Source of the DNA: Planctomycetia bacterium
GTDB taxonomy: Bacteria; Planctomycetota; UBA11346
NCBI GenBank assembly: GCA_005801395.1
Contig: SYDV01000340.1
Span: 1 to 15,099 of the forward strand
Direction of reading: 5' to 3'
Length of the DNA: 15,099 nt
Part shown: positions 6,649 to 14,413 of the stretch, one piece after another
Numbering within the stretch: the stretch's first letter is position 1
Layout: each line of letters begins with the position of its first letter
The notes under the pieces: generated by a model
Databases searched by the model: none
What the model was told of the DNA's origin: nothing
Seen by the model: only the letters and a program-made list of their open reading frames with translations
Made by a program: the position numbers and the translations under genes

Positions 6649-9252
6649 ATGACCACCGCCGCGCGCGTTTTATTAGCCATTGGCTGCGTTGCCTTGTTAC
6701 TGGCCTATGGTGGTGTGGGCGATCAGATACGCGCCTATTTTGGACTTTGTCTCGTTTTCGTTCTGACCTTGCTTGCCATCGGCATGAAGTCACAGATGCG
6801 TTTGCCGCCTATTACTTGGCTAGTGGTGCTTTTTGTGCCCCTCATCGCGTTACCATTGGTGCAAATCCTTCCATTTGGATGGCATCATCCGTGGCTCACC
6901 GATGATTTGATTTTATTGCAGAGCACAGCTTCCCAATGGAGCATCGATCCTCGTGCTACCGGCAATGCCCTTTATTGGACACTGATTCTATGCGGATTAT
7001 GTGTTGCGGCGGCGCTGCTATGGCGAGGTGAACGGTTATCTCAGTTAGTTCAGGGGTTGATTATCGTTGCTACCGCAACCGCCATATTCGGATTTCTTTT
7101 GGTGCTGACTGGCAGCGATTGGCCAAGTGTTCATTCCACTTCACGAGTTCGCGGTCCATTTATTTATCCCAATCATGCCGCCGCATTTTGGACGGCGATT
7201 TTACCGCTCGCCCTGTTGATGGCGCATCGCGAGCGGCAAAAACCATTGATTTTACGCTGGGGTAGCGTCGCGATCATCGCATTAGCAATCTTACTCAGCG
7301 CTTCGCGCGGTGGCATTTTGGTCGCGGGCTGTATTTGCTTACCATTAGTTTTCACACTATTACCACAGCGTGGACGACTACGTTGGGGGTTGGGATTATT
7401 CGCCGGCGTGGCCGGTTGGTTGTGGCTCATCGGTATCCACGACGTCGTTTCTCGGTTTGAGCTATTACGCGGTGAAGAAGGAATCACTTTTAACGGCCGC
7501 ATCACTATCTGGAATTATGCGTGGCCAAACATTATGGATGCCGGCGCGTTGGGTAGTGGTGCCGGAACGGTGATTGTCGCTTATCGTCGTTCTGCCGACA
7601 CCACGTTCACGGATGTCATTGTCAATAATTTGCATAATGATCCTTTAGAATGGTGGTTGGAATATGGTTGGGTCGGCATGATCGTGCTTGGTGGCGTGCT
7701 GCTAAGCCTATCATTAATTGCCTGGCGCAAGACTACCGTTGATAACCAACAACGATGTCTACGCCGTGGTGCCGCACTCGGCCTGTTGGCTTTATGTTTT
7801 CATGCGTGTGGCGATTTCGTTTGGCATAGCCCCGCGGTGGCTGGCACGGGATTTTTATTACTGGTGGTGTTGATGCTGGCTGGTGGCGATACACAGCAAC
7901 AAAAACCGCAATCGAGTCGGTGGTTACGTTTCGCGTGTCTACTTTTGGCCGTAACACTGCTCTGCGGAGCATGGCCGACGTGGCATTATGAAAGTAGCAA
8001 TGGAGCGGCGCGAGATGCGGAACGACAAATCATAGCGCGAGCAAAGGCTCATTTACCGGTCACCAGTGGGACGGCGATTGATGCCCTGCGAACGGCGCCC
8101 AGTAACAGTATTCGTATCAGTAACGTACAAGCGTGGTTAGCGCGCAACGAACAACGACCTGCTGACGCCGAAATATTGTTGCAACGGTCTGCGACATTGG
8201 CCCCAGGTGACGCAGCGGCCTGGATGGAACGCGCTCTGTTCGCAGCTGAGCGTGGCGATCAAGACCTGATGCGTTCTGCCATAAGCCGCGCTTTGCACTG
8301 GGCGCCGACGTTGCCCGACATCCAACAAACCGCGTTACGCTTGGTCGCTGGTTACGGACAGGCAGCTTTACCGCCAGAAGATGCGCGTGCGATTATTTTG
8401 TCGTTATTGCTACAAGACCGTGGACAAGAACCGTGGTTTTTCGCACTCAGCGAACACGTTCTTGGGACCGAATTACTCAATCAACAACTTGCGGTAGCGA
8501 AACCTGCCCTAGCGCGTTCGAGTGAACGTTGGGTTGCCACGCATAGTTCAGTCAATCAATGGCTTGTGCTGCGAAAAAACTTAGGGCCACCCTCATTGTT
8601 ATCGGTTTGGTTAAATCCCATTGCCGCCCAATTATATGGTGCAGATCAATTTCAATTCCAGCTACCGGCTGGCGCAGAAGCGCGACGACAATTAGCTGAA
8701 GATTTATTGAGTGCAGGGATGCCCATTCCGGCAGATCTTAGTGCATTAATCACTGATGATGGTCCCTTGTATGCACCATGGGCGCAATCATTGGATATTA
8801 TTTCACCACCAACGCACGAAACGCTGTCATTTTTACTGCGCAGCGAATTACATCGCGCCTGGGCAAAGCGATGGGCCGATCGATTGACCATGGTCACGCG
8901 TGCTCAAACGGGAGATACCACCGCCATTGGTCGCGATAGCGATCCCAATATTATAGCCTGGATCGCTGGTCTACACCCGCACATCACTCCGCCAATAACA
9001 GTAACTACCGATGAACAACAGCGGTGTGCCCTATTGCTGCAACGATGGAACGAGTGGGATTGGACCGTGGTTGATGAGCGCGTGCGCTGGTCGTGGCGCG
9101 CGCAAAATAACCAACCCGATGCCAATATAATAGTGGATGCCTGGACGGCACTCATAGTAGATGGCGTCTGGTTTGGTTGGATACGCGGGACAACTGACAT
9201 CAGCCCAATACTTGGTTCAGGGCTGCATCGTGTGGTTTTAATTACACCATAA
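6649..9252 (+). CDS. O-antigen polymerase/ligase-like membrane protein with long C-terminal extension
   Basis: This is a predicted Wzy/WaaL-type enzyme that joins or transfers undecaprenyl-linked glycans at the periplasmic face of the inner membrane. Of 867 residues, the first 445 or so contain about ten or more hydrophobic segments. The Wzy_C-like features are R168-G-P-F-I-Y-P-N175-H (the conserved 'R-x-x-G/P-x-x-x-N' loop), LLSASRGG (215-222), and NGRITIW (282-288). The large loop ends in NNLHNDPLEWWLEYGWVG (326-343). After the last membrane segment (425-441) come about 425 soluble residues. These include TPR-like helices at about 497-570 (DAEILLQRSATLAPGDAAAW and following). The region 570-867 resembles nothing I know. 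No Shine-Dalgarno is visible before the ATG. It is 52 bases after the kinase gene, so probably in the same operon. Polymerase and ligase cannot be told apart from sequence. Confidence 0.8.
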   Translation: MTTAARVLLAIGCVALLLAYGGVGDQIRAYFGLCLVFVLTLLAIGMKSQMRLPPITWLVVLFVPLIALPLVQILPFGWHHPWLTDDLILLQSTASQWSIDPRATGNALYWTLILCGLCVAAALLWRGERLSQLVQGLIIVATATAIFGFLLVLTGSDWPSVHSTSRVRGPFIYPNHAAAFWTAILPLALLMAHRERQKPLILRWGSVAIIALAILLSASRGGILVAGCICLPLVFTLLPQRGRLRWGLGLFAGVAGWLWLIGIHDVVSRFELLRGEEGITFNGRITIWNYAWPNIMDAGALGSGAGTVIVAYRRSADTTFTDVIVNNLHNDPLEWWLEYGWVGMIVLGGVLLSLSLIAWRKTTVDNQQRCLRRGAALGLLALCFHACGDFVWHSPAVAGTGFLLLVVLMLAGGDTQQQKPQSSRWLRFACLLLAVTLLCGAWPTWHYESSNGAARDAERQIIARAKAHLPVTSGTAIDALRTAPSNSIRISNVQAWLARNEQRPADAEILLQRSATLAPGDAAAWMERALFAAERGDQDLMRSAISRALHWAPTLPDIQQTALRLVAGYGQAALPPEDARAIILSLLLQDRGQEPWFFALSEHVLGTELLNQQLAVAKPALARSSERWVATHSSVNQWLVLRKNLGPPSLLSVWLNPIAAQLYGADQFQFQLPAGAEARRQLAEDLLSAGMPIPADLSALITDDGPLYAPWAQSLDIISPPTHETLSFLLRSELHRAWAKRWADRLTMVTRAQTGDTTAIGRDSDPNIIAWIAGLHPHITPPITVTTDEQQRCALLLQRWNEWDWTVVDERVRWSWRAQNNQPDANIIVDAWTALIVDGVWFGWIRGTTDISPILGSGLHRVVLITP

Positions 9253-9331
9253 CATTATTGACTGGTGGGCGATTGTCTGGAAATAAAATTGCTCACTAAG
9301 CTTTAATTGTCCCGGCTTAAGCTGTACCTAC

Positions 9332-9760
9332 TTATTTTTTACCGCCCGATTGTTTGCCATTGAAATTTCGTGCCGTCGCATCCATATCCATTTCACGCCG
9401 AGTAATGCTGCCGCGCACTTCGCCACTGACCATCACCGAGCCTGACAATTCATACACGATGCCTTCTGCCGTTTTCGTTGTTGCGCTAAATGAGGTTTCA
9501 CTGACCACGCCTTTACTATTGGCTTTTACTTTTGCTTTATAGGTAAATACGATGTCTTTGAGTGTGTCGACGGTAATTTTACCGTCCGCAAACGATAATT
9601 TATCCTTCGGTTTTTTGTCTTCGGTGGGATAGGTTACCGAATAAATACGGCCATCCAAATCTGGGGGTGGTGGTTCTACCCTTTTTTTGTCGGCACCACT
9701 GACGAATGGCATGAACGCCAATAATAAGCAACCAATGAGCAGCTGATGAAACATCGACAT
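9332..9760 (-). CDS. Small secreted protein of unknown function
   Basis: The product has 142 residues. It has a clear signal peptide (hydrophobic 7-20, likely cleaved after VSGA at about 23), then a Pro-rich stretch (EPPPPD, 29-34). The rest is charged and beta-rich: LSFADGKITVDTLKDI, FSATTKTAEGIVYELSG, VMVSGEVRGSITRREM. The arrangement 'F-x-D-G-x-[IL] ... F-x-A-T-x-x-S/T-x-x-G-x-x-x-x-x-G-x-V-x-G-x-x-x-G-x-x' reminds me of small calycin-like secreted proteins in environmental bacteria. I cannot name a family. AAGGAG lies 8 bases upstream of the ATG (9760). A good promoter sits further upstream, and the gene is convergent with the polymerase gene. It is probably monocistronic. Confidence 0.75.
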   Translation of the reverse strand: MSMFHQLLIGCLLLAFMPFVSGADKKRVEPPPPDLDGRIYSVTYPTEDKKPKDKLSFADGKITVDTLKDIVFTYKAKVKANSKGVVSETSFSATTKTAEGIVYELSGSVMVSGEVRGSITRREMDMDATARNFNGKQSGGKK

Positions 9761-9800
9761 AACAAAAACTCCTTATGTAAGTCGGATCTCTGATGAGGAG

Positions 9801-9830
9801 ATTATGATAATAAAATATGCGCCTAGTCAA
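9801..9830 (-). promoter_or_regulatory. Sigma-70-type promoter of the small secreted protein gene
   Basis: The minus strand has TTGACT (9830-9825; 5 of 6 consensus bases), an 18-base A+T-rich spacer, and CATAAT (9806-9801; 5 of 6). Transcription should start near 9793, about 33 bases before the ATG at 9760, leaving room for the AAGGAG site. This is the best promoter match in the window. Confidence 0.55.
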
Positions 9831-9894
9831 AACCCACCTTATTAATCCTTGTTTAGTCGATTTATCTTATGCAGAAAACCTTAAGCGATCACTA

Positions 9895-11070
9895 TTATGC
9901 TGTTTTATTGTCATTATTCCCGACTAATGCCATCAATGCGCGCTCATAGACATCGACGATCGGTGGAGGCGCAAAGCGCTCTGCACGGGCACGGGCGGCC
10001 AATCGCATGACTTGATAACGCTGATCATCTTTCAACAGCGCAGCTGCCATGGTTCCCAGACAGTGATCACCGCCTTCGTCGCACAACAGGCCGGTCACTC
10101 CGTGTTCCACGACTTCCGGCAGTCCGCCAGCGCGATAACCCAACACCGGACAACCGCAGGCCATGGCTTCCAGCGCTGCAAGACCAAACGACTCTGCGCG
10201 CGATGGAAGCAAAAATAAATCACTGGCTTGTAAAATTGGTTCTGGTTTTTGTTGCCCCAATAATCGCACGTCATCGCGAATTCCTAATGTCCGCGCCAAA
10301 TGTTCGGCTTTGGGTAATTCCGGACCATCGCCAACTAAAACCAACACGGCTTTCATCTGCTTGCGTAGGACGGCAAAAGCGCCAACTACTTCTTCGACTC
10401 GTTTAACCGGGCGAAAATTAGAGACATGGGTAATAACGCGATAATCGGGTGGCGCTAAACTTGCACGCCAGACTTGCGTGGCATCGGGAATAAAACGATT
10501 TATTTCAACAAAATTAGGAATTGCTAAAATACGGCCTTTAGCGATATGAAAAGCCTTTTCCGTTTCACGCGCCAGCCATTCGCTTGGAGTCGTAATCAAA
10601 TCTTGATGATTGATCGCAAAACGCGTAATTTCAAAGAAACCACGCTCCCGTCCGACCAAAGTAATATCGGTCCCATGTAAAGTACACGCAAGTTTAACAT
10701 CGCAGCGCGTGCGTCGTTCACCTGATCCATTTGGTCGTCCGCATTCACGTAATACTTGTTGTGCCTGCCAAGCCGCTGCGGCATGTGGGATGGCATAATG
10801 ACTATGAATAATTTGAACGTCGTGCTCTTCGACTACTTCAATCAATTTATTCGTTAGGTTTAAAGTATACGGTGGGTAACGAAAAAGTGGATATTCACTG
10901 ACATCCACCGCATGAAAACGTAAATTCGGCAAAGGTCGATCAAGCCGGAAAGGTTGTTCGTAGGAAATAACATGAATGTCATGACCACGATTAGCTAAAT
11001 GAATGGCTAATTCTGTCGCCACTACGCCGCTACCGCCGTAGGTTGGATAACAAACAACGGCTAAACGCAT
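9895..11070 (-). CDS. bshA: N-acetyl-alpha-D-glucosaminyl L-malate synthase (BshA), bacillithiol step 1
   Basis: This GT-B (GT4) glycosyltransferase couples UDP-GlcNAc to L-malate to give GlcNAc-malate, the first step of bacillithiol synthesis in the cytoplasm. The ATG at 11070 gives 391 residues (the family is about 380) starting MRLAVVCYPTYGGSGVVATELA. BshA-type signatures are GGSG (12-15), HSHYAIPHAAAA (89-100), TLHGTDITLVG (130-140), SNFRPVKR (217-224), VGDGPE (246-251), and the EX7E donor site E293-SFGLAAL-E301 followed by EAMACGCPV and AGGLPEVVEHG. Residues 105-124 look like a short insertion with a basic GSGERRTR segment not usual in the family. A longer in-frame ORF (to 11184) adds 38 residues inside the upstream gene and is rejected. 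The start lies 2 bases after the stop of the PEGA gene (TGA AA ATG). No bshB or bshC is in this window. Confidence 0.85.
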   Translation of the reverse strand: MRLAVVCYPTYGGSGVVATELAIHLANRGHDIHVISYEQPFRLDRPLPNLRFHAVDVSEYPLFRYPPYTLNLTNKLIEVVEEHDVQIIHSHYAIPHAAAAWQAQQVLRECGRPNGSGERRTRCDVKLACTLHGTDITLVGRERGFFEITRFAINHQDLITTPSEWLARETEKAFHIAKGRILAIPNFVEINRFIPDATQVWRASLAPPDYRVITHVSNFRPVKRVEEVVGAFAVLRKQMKAVLVLVGDGPELPKAEHLARTLGIRDDVRLLGQQKPEPILQASDLFLLPSRAESFGLAALEAMACGCPVLGYRAGGLPEVVEHGVTGLLCDEGGDHCLGTMAAALLKDDQRYQVMRLAARARAERFAPPPIVDVYERALMALVGNNDNKTA

Positions 11071-11072
11071 TT

Positions 11073-12008
11073 TCACGGATTCGGCACAGTCGGCGACACA
11101 GAGGGCGACGAAGGAGAAGATAAACGCTGTTCTAACGCCGGCTGAATTCGCATTCCCGTGACTGGCACTAAAGCACGAGTCCACGGTTGATAGCCTTGGC
11201 GCTCAATGGTGATGGTGACTTGCTTATTTGGTAGTGGAATGACTTGCGGTGTGGTCCCACGGAAAACGCCATCCACCATAATGTCGGCTTTAGCTGGATC
11301 AGAATCAATGGTCACCTCGACCATATTAATCGCAGCAACCGGCGTTTGTTTGGGGATGGCTCGTAAGTCCGGATTTTTGTCTAAATACTCTTTAATTAAC
11401 CCACAACCCGTGCTCAGCGCTTGCCAAACGGCGAGACTTTCTGGCTCGTTAACCGGCCCGATAAATTTCCCACTGCGAACATAGGGCACTTGTCCTTTTA
11501 TTTGTTTATTTAATACGACCCGCCCATCGACATCCACGGCACGTAATTCTACCACGGCAATTTGCCGATAATTTCGCCCACTGCTATCGGCGATACCTTC
11601 GATACGGCGTAATTCCATCACGCTGGTCAACACGACTAAATGCGCACCGCCTGTTGCTGGCACACGACCAGCATCCCAGGCCGCATCACCGGACATCGGC
11701 AAGGATTCTCCCGCACGACCATCAGCATCTTTGACCAACAAATCAATATAGTTTGCCATCTTATGCGGCAATTCCACGACACCGTCTGAATAAATCGTCG
11801 CCAACTCACCTAATTTAATTGGTGCAAATAAAACAATGCGCGTTGCGCCACCTTTGTCATCGACCGTCACTTCGCTTGGCTTCGCCTGCTCATCGGCCGC
11901 ACTCCATTTATTACTTTCACGTATGCACCCTGTGAACGTCAAGACGCACAAGAACAGTAGGGCAGCAACGCCGCTTGATACGGAACGAATCATCATGGGC
12001 TGGTTCAT
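11073..12008 (-). CDS. PEGA-domain lipoprotein
   Basis: The product has 311 residues from the ATG at 12008-12006. Residues 1-28 form a lipoprotein-type signal (MNQPMMIRS, a hydrophobic core 12-25, then F-T-G-C28), suggesting lipid anchoring at Cys28. The middle (about 56-215) is an uncharacterised domain starting RIVLFAPIKLGELATIYSDG. Residues 229-292 are a PEGA domain (VTIDSDPAKADIMVDG, G-TTP, VTITIERQGYQPW), a beta-sandwich module common in envelope and S-layer-associated proteins. The C-terminus is Ser/Pro-rich. Longer reading (to 12131) would overlap the divergent mutarotase gene and bury the signal peptide, so the ATG at 12008 is preferred even though no good Shine-Dalgarno precedes it. 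An ATG four codons later (11996) is also possible. It is translationally close-coupled to bshA. Confidence 0.8.
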   Translation of the reverse strand: MNQPMMIRSVSSGVAALLFLCVLTFTGCIRESNKWSAADEQAKPSEVTVDDKGGATRIVLFAPIKLGELATIYSDGVVELPHKMANYIDLLVKDADGRAGESLPMSGDAAWDAGRVPATGGAHLVVLTSVMELRRIEGIADSSGRNYRQIAVVELRAVDVDGRVVLNKQIKGQVPYVRSGKFIGPVNEPESLAVWQALSTGCGLIKEYLDKNPDLRAIPKQTPVAAINMVEVTIDSDPAKADIMVDGVFRGTTPQVIPLPNKQVTITIERQGYQPWTRALVPVTGMRIQPALEQRLSSPSSPSVSPTVPNP

Positions 12009-12084
12009 GGTCGGGAGTATGCCGCGACATTTGCGCTGACCAGTGCAGCCTTGACCCCCTCCCACGACGACATGGAATCGAACC
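12009..12084. other. Divergent intergenic region between the lipoprotein and mutarotase genes
   Basis: This 76-base spacer separates two divergent starts, so promoters for both are expected within or near it. I see no hexamer pair or Shine-Dalgarno that I would call. It is C-rich on the plus strand near 12053-12063 (CCCCCTCCCAC). Confidence 0.3.
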
Positions 12085-12516
12085 ATGCTACGTGGTATTT
12101 CTCCCGTTATTGGAATCGACTTACTGACCATCCTCTACCGCATGGGTCATGGCGATGAATTGGTCTTAGCAGATGCCCATTTTCCTGGGGAATCTCACGG
12201 ACAACGCATCGTCCGCGCTGATGGACTTATGATCACGGATTTGCTCGATGGGCTCCTACCGCTCATCACGCTGGATCGCTATGTACCCCACGCTGTGACC
12301 ATGATGAGCCCTGTGCCTGGGGACCAAATTGATCCGCAAATCACTGCCCAATATCAGCACGTCATTACTCGCCATCATCCATGGGTATCCACCATCGCCG
12401 CCATTGATCGACAGAAATTTTACCAACAAGCTCGTGACGCTTTTGCCATTGTCATGACGAGCGAAACCAAACGCTACAGCAATATTATTATTCGTCGCGG
12501 AAACGATCGTATTTAG
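12085..12516 (+). CDS. FucU/RbsD-family sugar mutarotase
   Basis: This predicted cytoplasmic mutarotase interconverts anomers of L-fucose or D-ribose. Its 143 residues match the 140-residue FucU size. The N-terminus MLRGISPVIGIDLLTILYRMGHGDE contains the catalytic H22, followed by LADAHFP with D30. The C-terminal RYSNIIIRRG (130-139) contains the Y-x-N pair used for sugar binding. Spacing of H22 and D30 fits FucU better than RbsD. The start is fixed by the family's 'MLxGI' beginning; another ATG at 12072 is out of frame. No fucose or ribose catabolic or transport genes are nearby, so it stands alone here. It is divergent from the PEGA lipoprotein and converges on pilB with only 7 bases between stop codons. 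Confidence 0.87.
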   Translation: MLRGISPVIGIDLLTILYRMGHGDELVLADAHFPGESHGQRIVRADGLMITDLLDGLLPLITLDRYVPHAVTMMSPVPGDQIDPQITAQYQHVITRHHPWVSTIAAIDRQKFYQQARDAFAIVMTSETKRYSNIIIRRGNDRI

Positions 12517-12523
12517 GCCGTGC

Positions 12524-14371
12524 TTAAGTCGCTGCTTCCTCGGCTGGCTGTTCGGCTTCTTCACTGTCCGATTTCGCCTTGCCCTTCGCTGGACCTTCTT
12601 CGGCATCAACTTCTTCACCAACGGTATGTCGCATAACTTCTTCTAATGAGGTCACCCCGCGCATGGCATTCATCAAGCCCGCACGGCGCAGGGTTACCAT
12701 ACCAAGGTCCATTGCCGCTTTACGCAATTCGATGGTGCTTGCCCCACCAATAATAACCTTTCGTAATTCGTCGGTCATTTCCATGGCTTCGACCAAGGCA
12801 AAACGTCCCTTGTAACCGTGAGAACATAGGGAACAGCCCACCGGTTTCCACAACGTCATATTTTCGATCTCTGCTGGCTTATACCCCGCATCACTTAATT
12901 GTTTAGCCGTAGGCAATTCATCTTTCGTCATTTCTTGTTTACAATTTTTACATAATCGCCGACCAAGTCGTTGGGCTACAATTGCCAGCACGGTCGAAGC
13001 GGCAAGAAACGGTTCGATGCCCATGTCAACAATACGAGAAATAGTCGATGGTGCATCATTCGTGTGCAAAGTCGATAATACCAAGTGACCCGTCAGTGCG
13101 GCTTTAACCGCAATTTCAATCGTCTCTTGGTCACGAATTTCACCGATCATTATCGTGTCAGGGTCTTGACGCAGGAGTGCGCGTAAAGCCATAGCGAACG
13201 TGAGCCCACGTTTCGGATTAACGTGACATTGATTGAGTCCTTCAATTTCGTACTCGACCGGATCTTCTACGGTATTCACATTATCTTCGACCGTCATCAC
13301 CGCTCGTAAACACGAATAAAGAGTGGTGGATTTACCAGAACCGGTTGGACCCGTCACCAACAACATACCATAAGGCGCATCAATGGCCCGCTTAACAATC
13401 GCCAAAACTTCTGTTTCAAAGCATAACGAATCCAACGATCCCGCCAAATTCGATTTATTTAGGATACGCATACACACTTTTTCGCCGTGTACCGTTGGCA
13501 GTGAGTTGACACGAATATCAATCGCATTGCCGCCCATTTTAACCTGAATACGACCGTCCTGGGGCTTACCACGTTCAGCGATATTCATGGTGTCCGTCAT
13601 AATTTTAAGACGGGATACGATCGCATTTTGTAATCGTTTCGGCGGATTAAACATTTCATGTAACACACCGTCCATACGGAAACGAACGCGCACTCGTTTT
13701 TCGAACGGCTCAATGTGAATATCAGACGCGCCTTTTTGAATCGCCGTAGCAATAACCGTACGCACTAACTTTACCGCTGGACTCTCCTCACCATCAGCAA
13801 CGTTTAGATCATCTTTATCGTCTTCTTCATCACGCTTGGCATCGGCGACCGCCAATTCGTCACCATCGCTACCCATACTATTCATCATCTCGGCGACAGC
13901 GGTCTCTTGCGCATGATAGGCTAATTCACGTGCTTTATTGATTGCTCGCTCAGTCGAAACGACCGGCATAATCTGTTTTTTTACCGTTAATTTTAAGTTG
14001 TCGATCATCACCACGTCGTAGGGATTCGCGACTGCGAGGGTCAAATAATCACCAATTAAAGCGAGCGGTAAAACACCGTAAAACTTCGATTGCTCCTCTG
14101 TAACAACGTCCTCGACTTTGTTCTGTTCGCGAATCGTATCAATATCAATTTTTATCTTATCGAGATCGAGCGGGGGCGTATTCGCATCTTCGGCGACCAA
14201 ACCTAAGAGGGTTGGTTCATCTAACAGCCCTTCACTCACGAGCTGTGATGCCATTAACAAGCTCTCTTTAGCGCATTTATCATAAATCGCCTGCAACGCT
14301 TGCTCTTCGATCAATCCATGCTTGCGCATGACCGCGGCCAATTTGCGGTTGTAGCCCATGACATTGGCCAT
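12524..14371 (-). CDS. pilB: Type IV pilus assembly / type II secretion ATPase (PilB/GspE family)
   Basis: This cytoplasmic hexameric ATPase powers pilus (or pseudopilus) extension. The 615-residue product has a degenerate MshEN/GspE_N N-domain (about 1-150). An acidic linker follows at about 168-196 (DEEDDKDDLN). The N2 domain starts at SPAVKLVRTVIATAIQKGASDIHIEP (197-222). Walker A is GPTGSGKST (341-349) and the Asp box is VEDPVEY (368-374). Walker B is DTIMIGEIRD (405-414) and the His box is LVLSTLHTNDAPSTISR (430-446). A tetracysteine zinc site is formed by C474-x-x-C477 and C513-x-x-C516. The tail (585-615) is an acidic Glu/Ala/Lys-rich extension. The start ATG (14371) has AGGGAG 8 bases upstream. 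It lies 42 bases after the MshEN protein gene, in the same operon as pilT, which supports pilus rather than secretion function. Confidence 0.9.
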   Translation of the reverse strand: MANVMGYNRKLAAVMRKHGLIEEQALQAIYDKCAKESLLMASQLVSEGLLDEPTLLGLVAEDANTPPLDLDKIKIDIDTIREQNKVEDVVTEEQSKFYGVLPLALIGDYLTLAVANPYDVVMIDNLKLTVKKQIMPVVSTERAINKARELAYHAQETAVAEMMNSMGSDGDELAVADAKRDEEDDKDDLNVADGEESPAVKLVRTVIATAIQKGASDIHIEPFEKRVRVRFRMDGVLHEMFNPPKRLQNAIVSRLKIMTDTMNIAERGKPQDGRIQVKMGGNAIDIRVNSLPTVHGEKVCMRILNKSNLAGSLDSLCFETEVLAIVKRAIDAPYGMLLVTGPTGSGKSTTLYSCLRAVMTVEDNVNTVEDPVEYEIEGLNQCHVNPKRGLTFAMALRALLRQDPDTIMIGEIRDQETIEIAVKAALTGHLVLSTLHTNDAPSTISRIVDMGIEPFLAASTVLAIVAQRLGRRLCKNCKQEMTKDELPTAKQLSDAGYKPAEIENMTLWKPVGCSLCSHGYKGRFALVEAMEMTDELRKVIIGGASTIELRKAAMDLGMVTLRRAGLMNAMRGVTSLEEVMRHTVGEEVDAEEGPAKGKAKSDSEEAEQPAEEAAT

Positions 14372-14413
14372 GGTTCAGTCTCCCTGCTCGTTCATGTGTA
14401 AATTCTTCATCTC

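Noticed and set aside
9253..9331. Possible bidirectional terminator between the polymerase and small secreted genes
   Set aside because: Only a short GCTTAAGC palindrome and a T-run inside the neighbouring gene are present; no convincing stem plus U-tract.
11071..11184. 38-residue N-terminal extension of BshA
   Set aside because: It lies within the PEGA gene in another frame; BshA proteins start at MRLAVVCYPTYGG.
12009..12131. 41-residue N-terminal extension of the PEGA lipoprotein
   Set aside because: It would place the signal peptide internally and overlap the divergent mutarotase gene.
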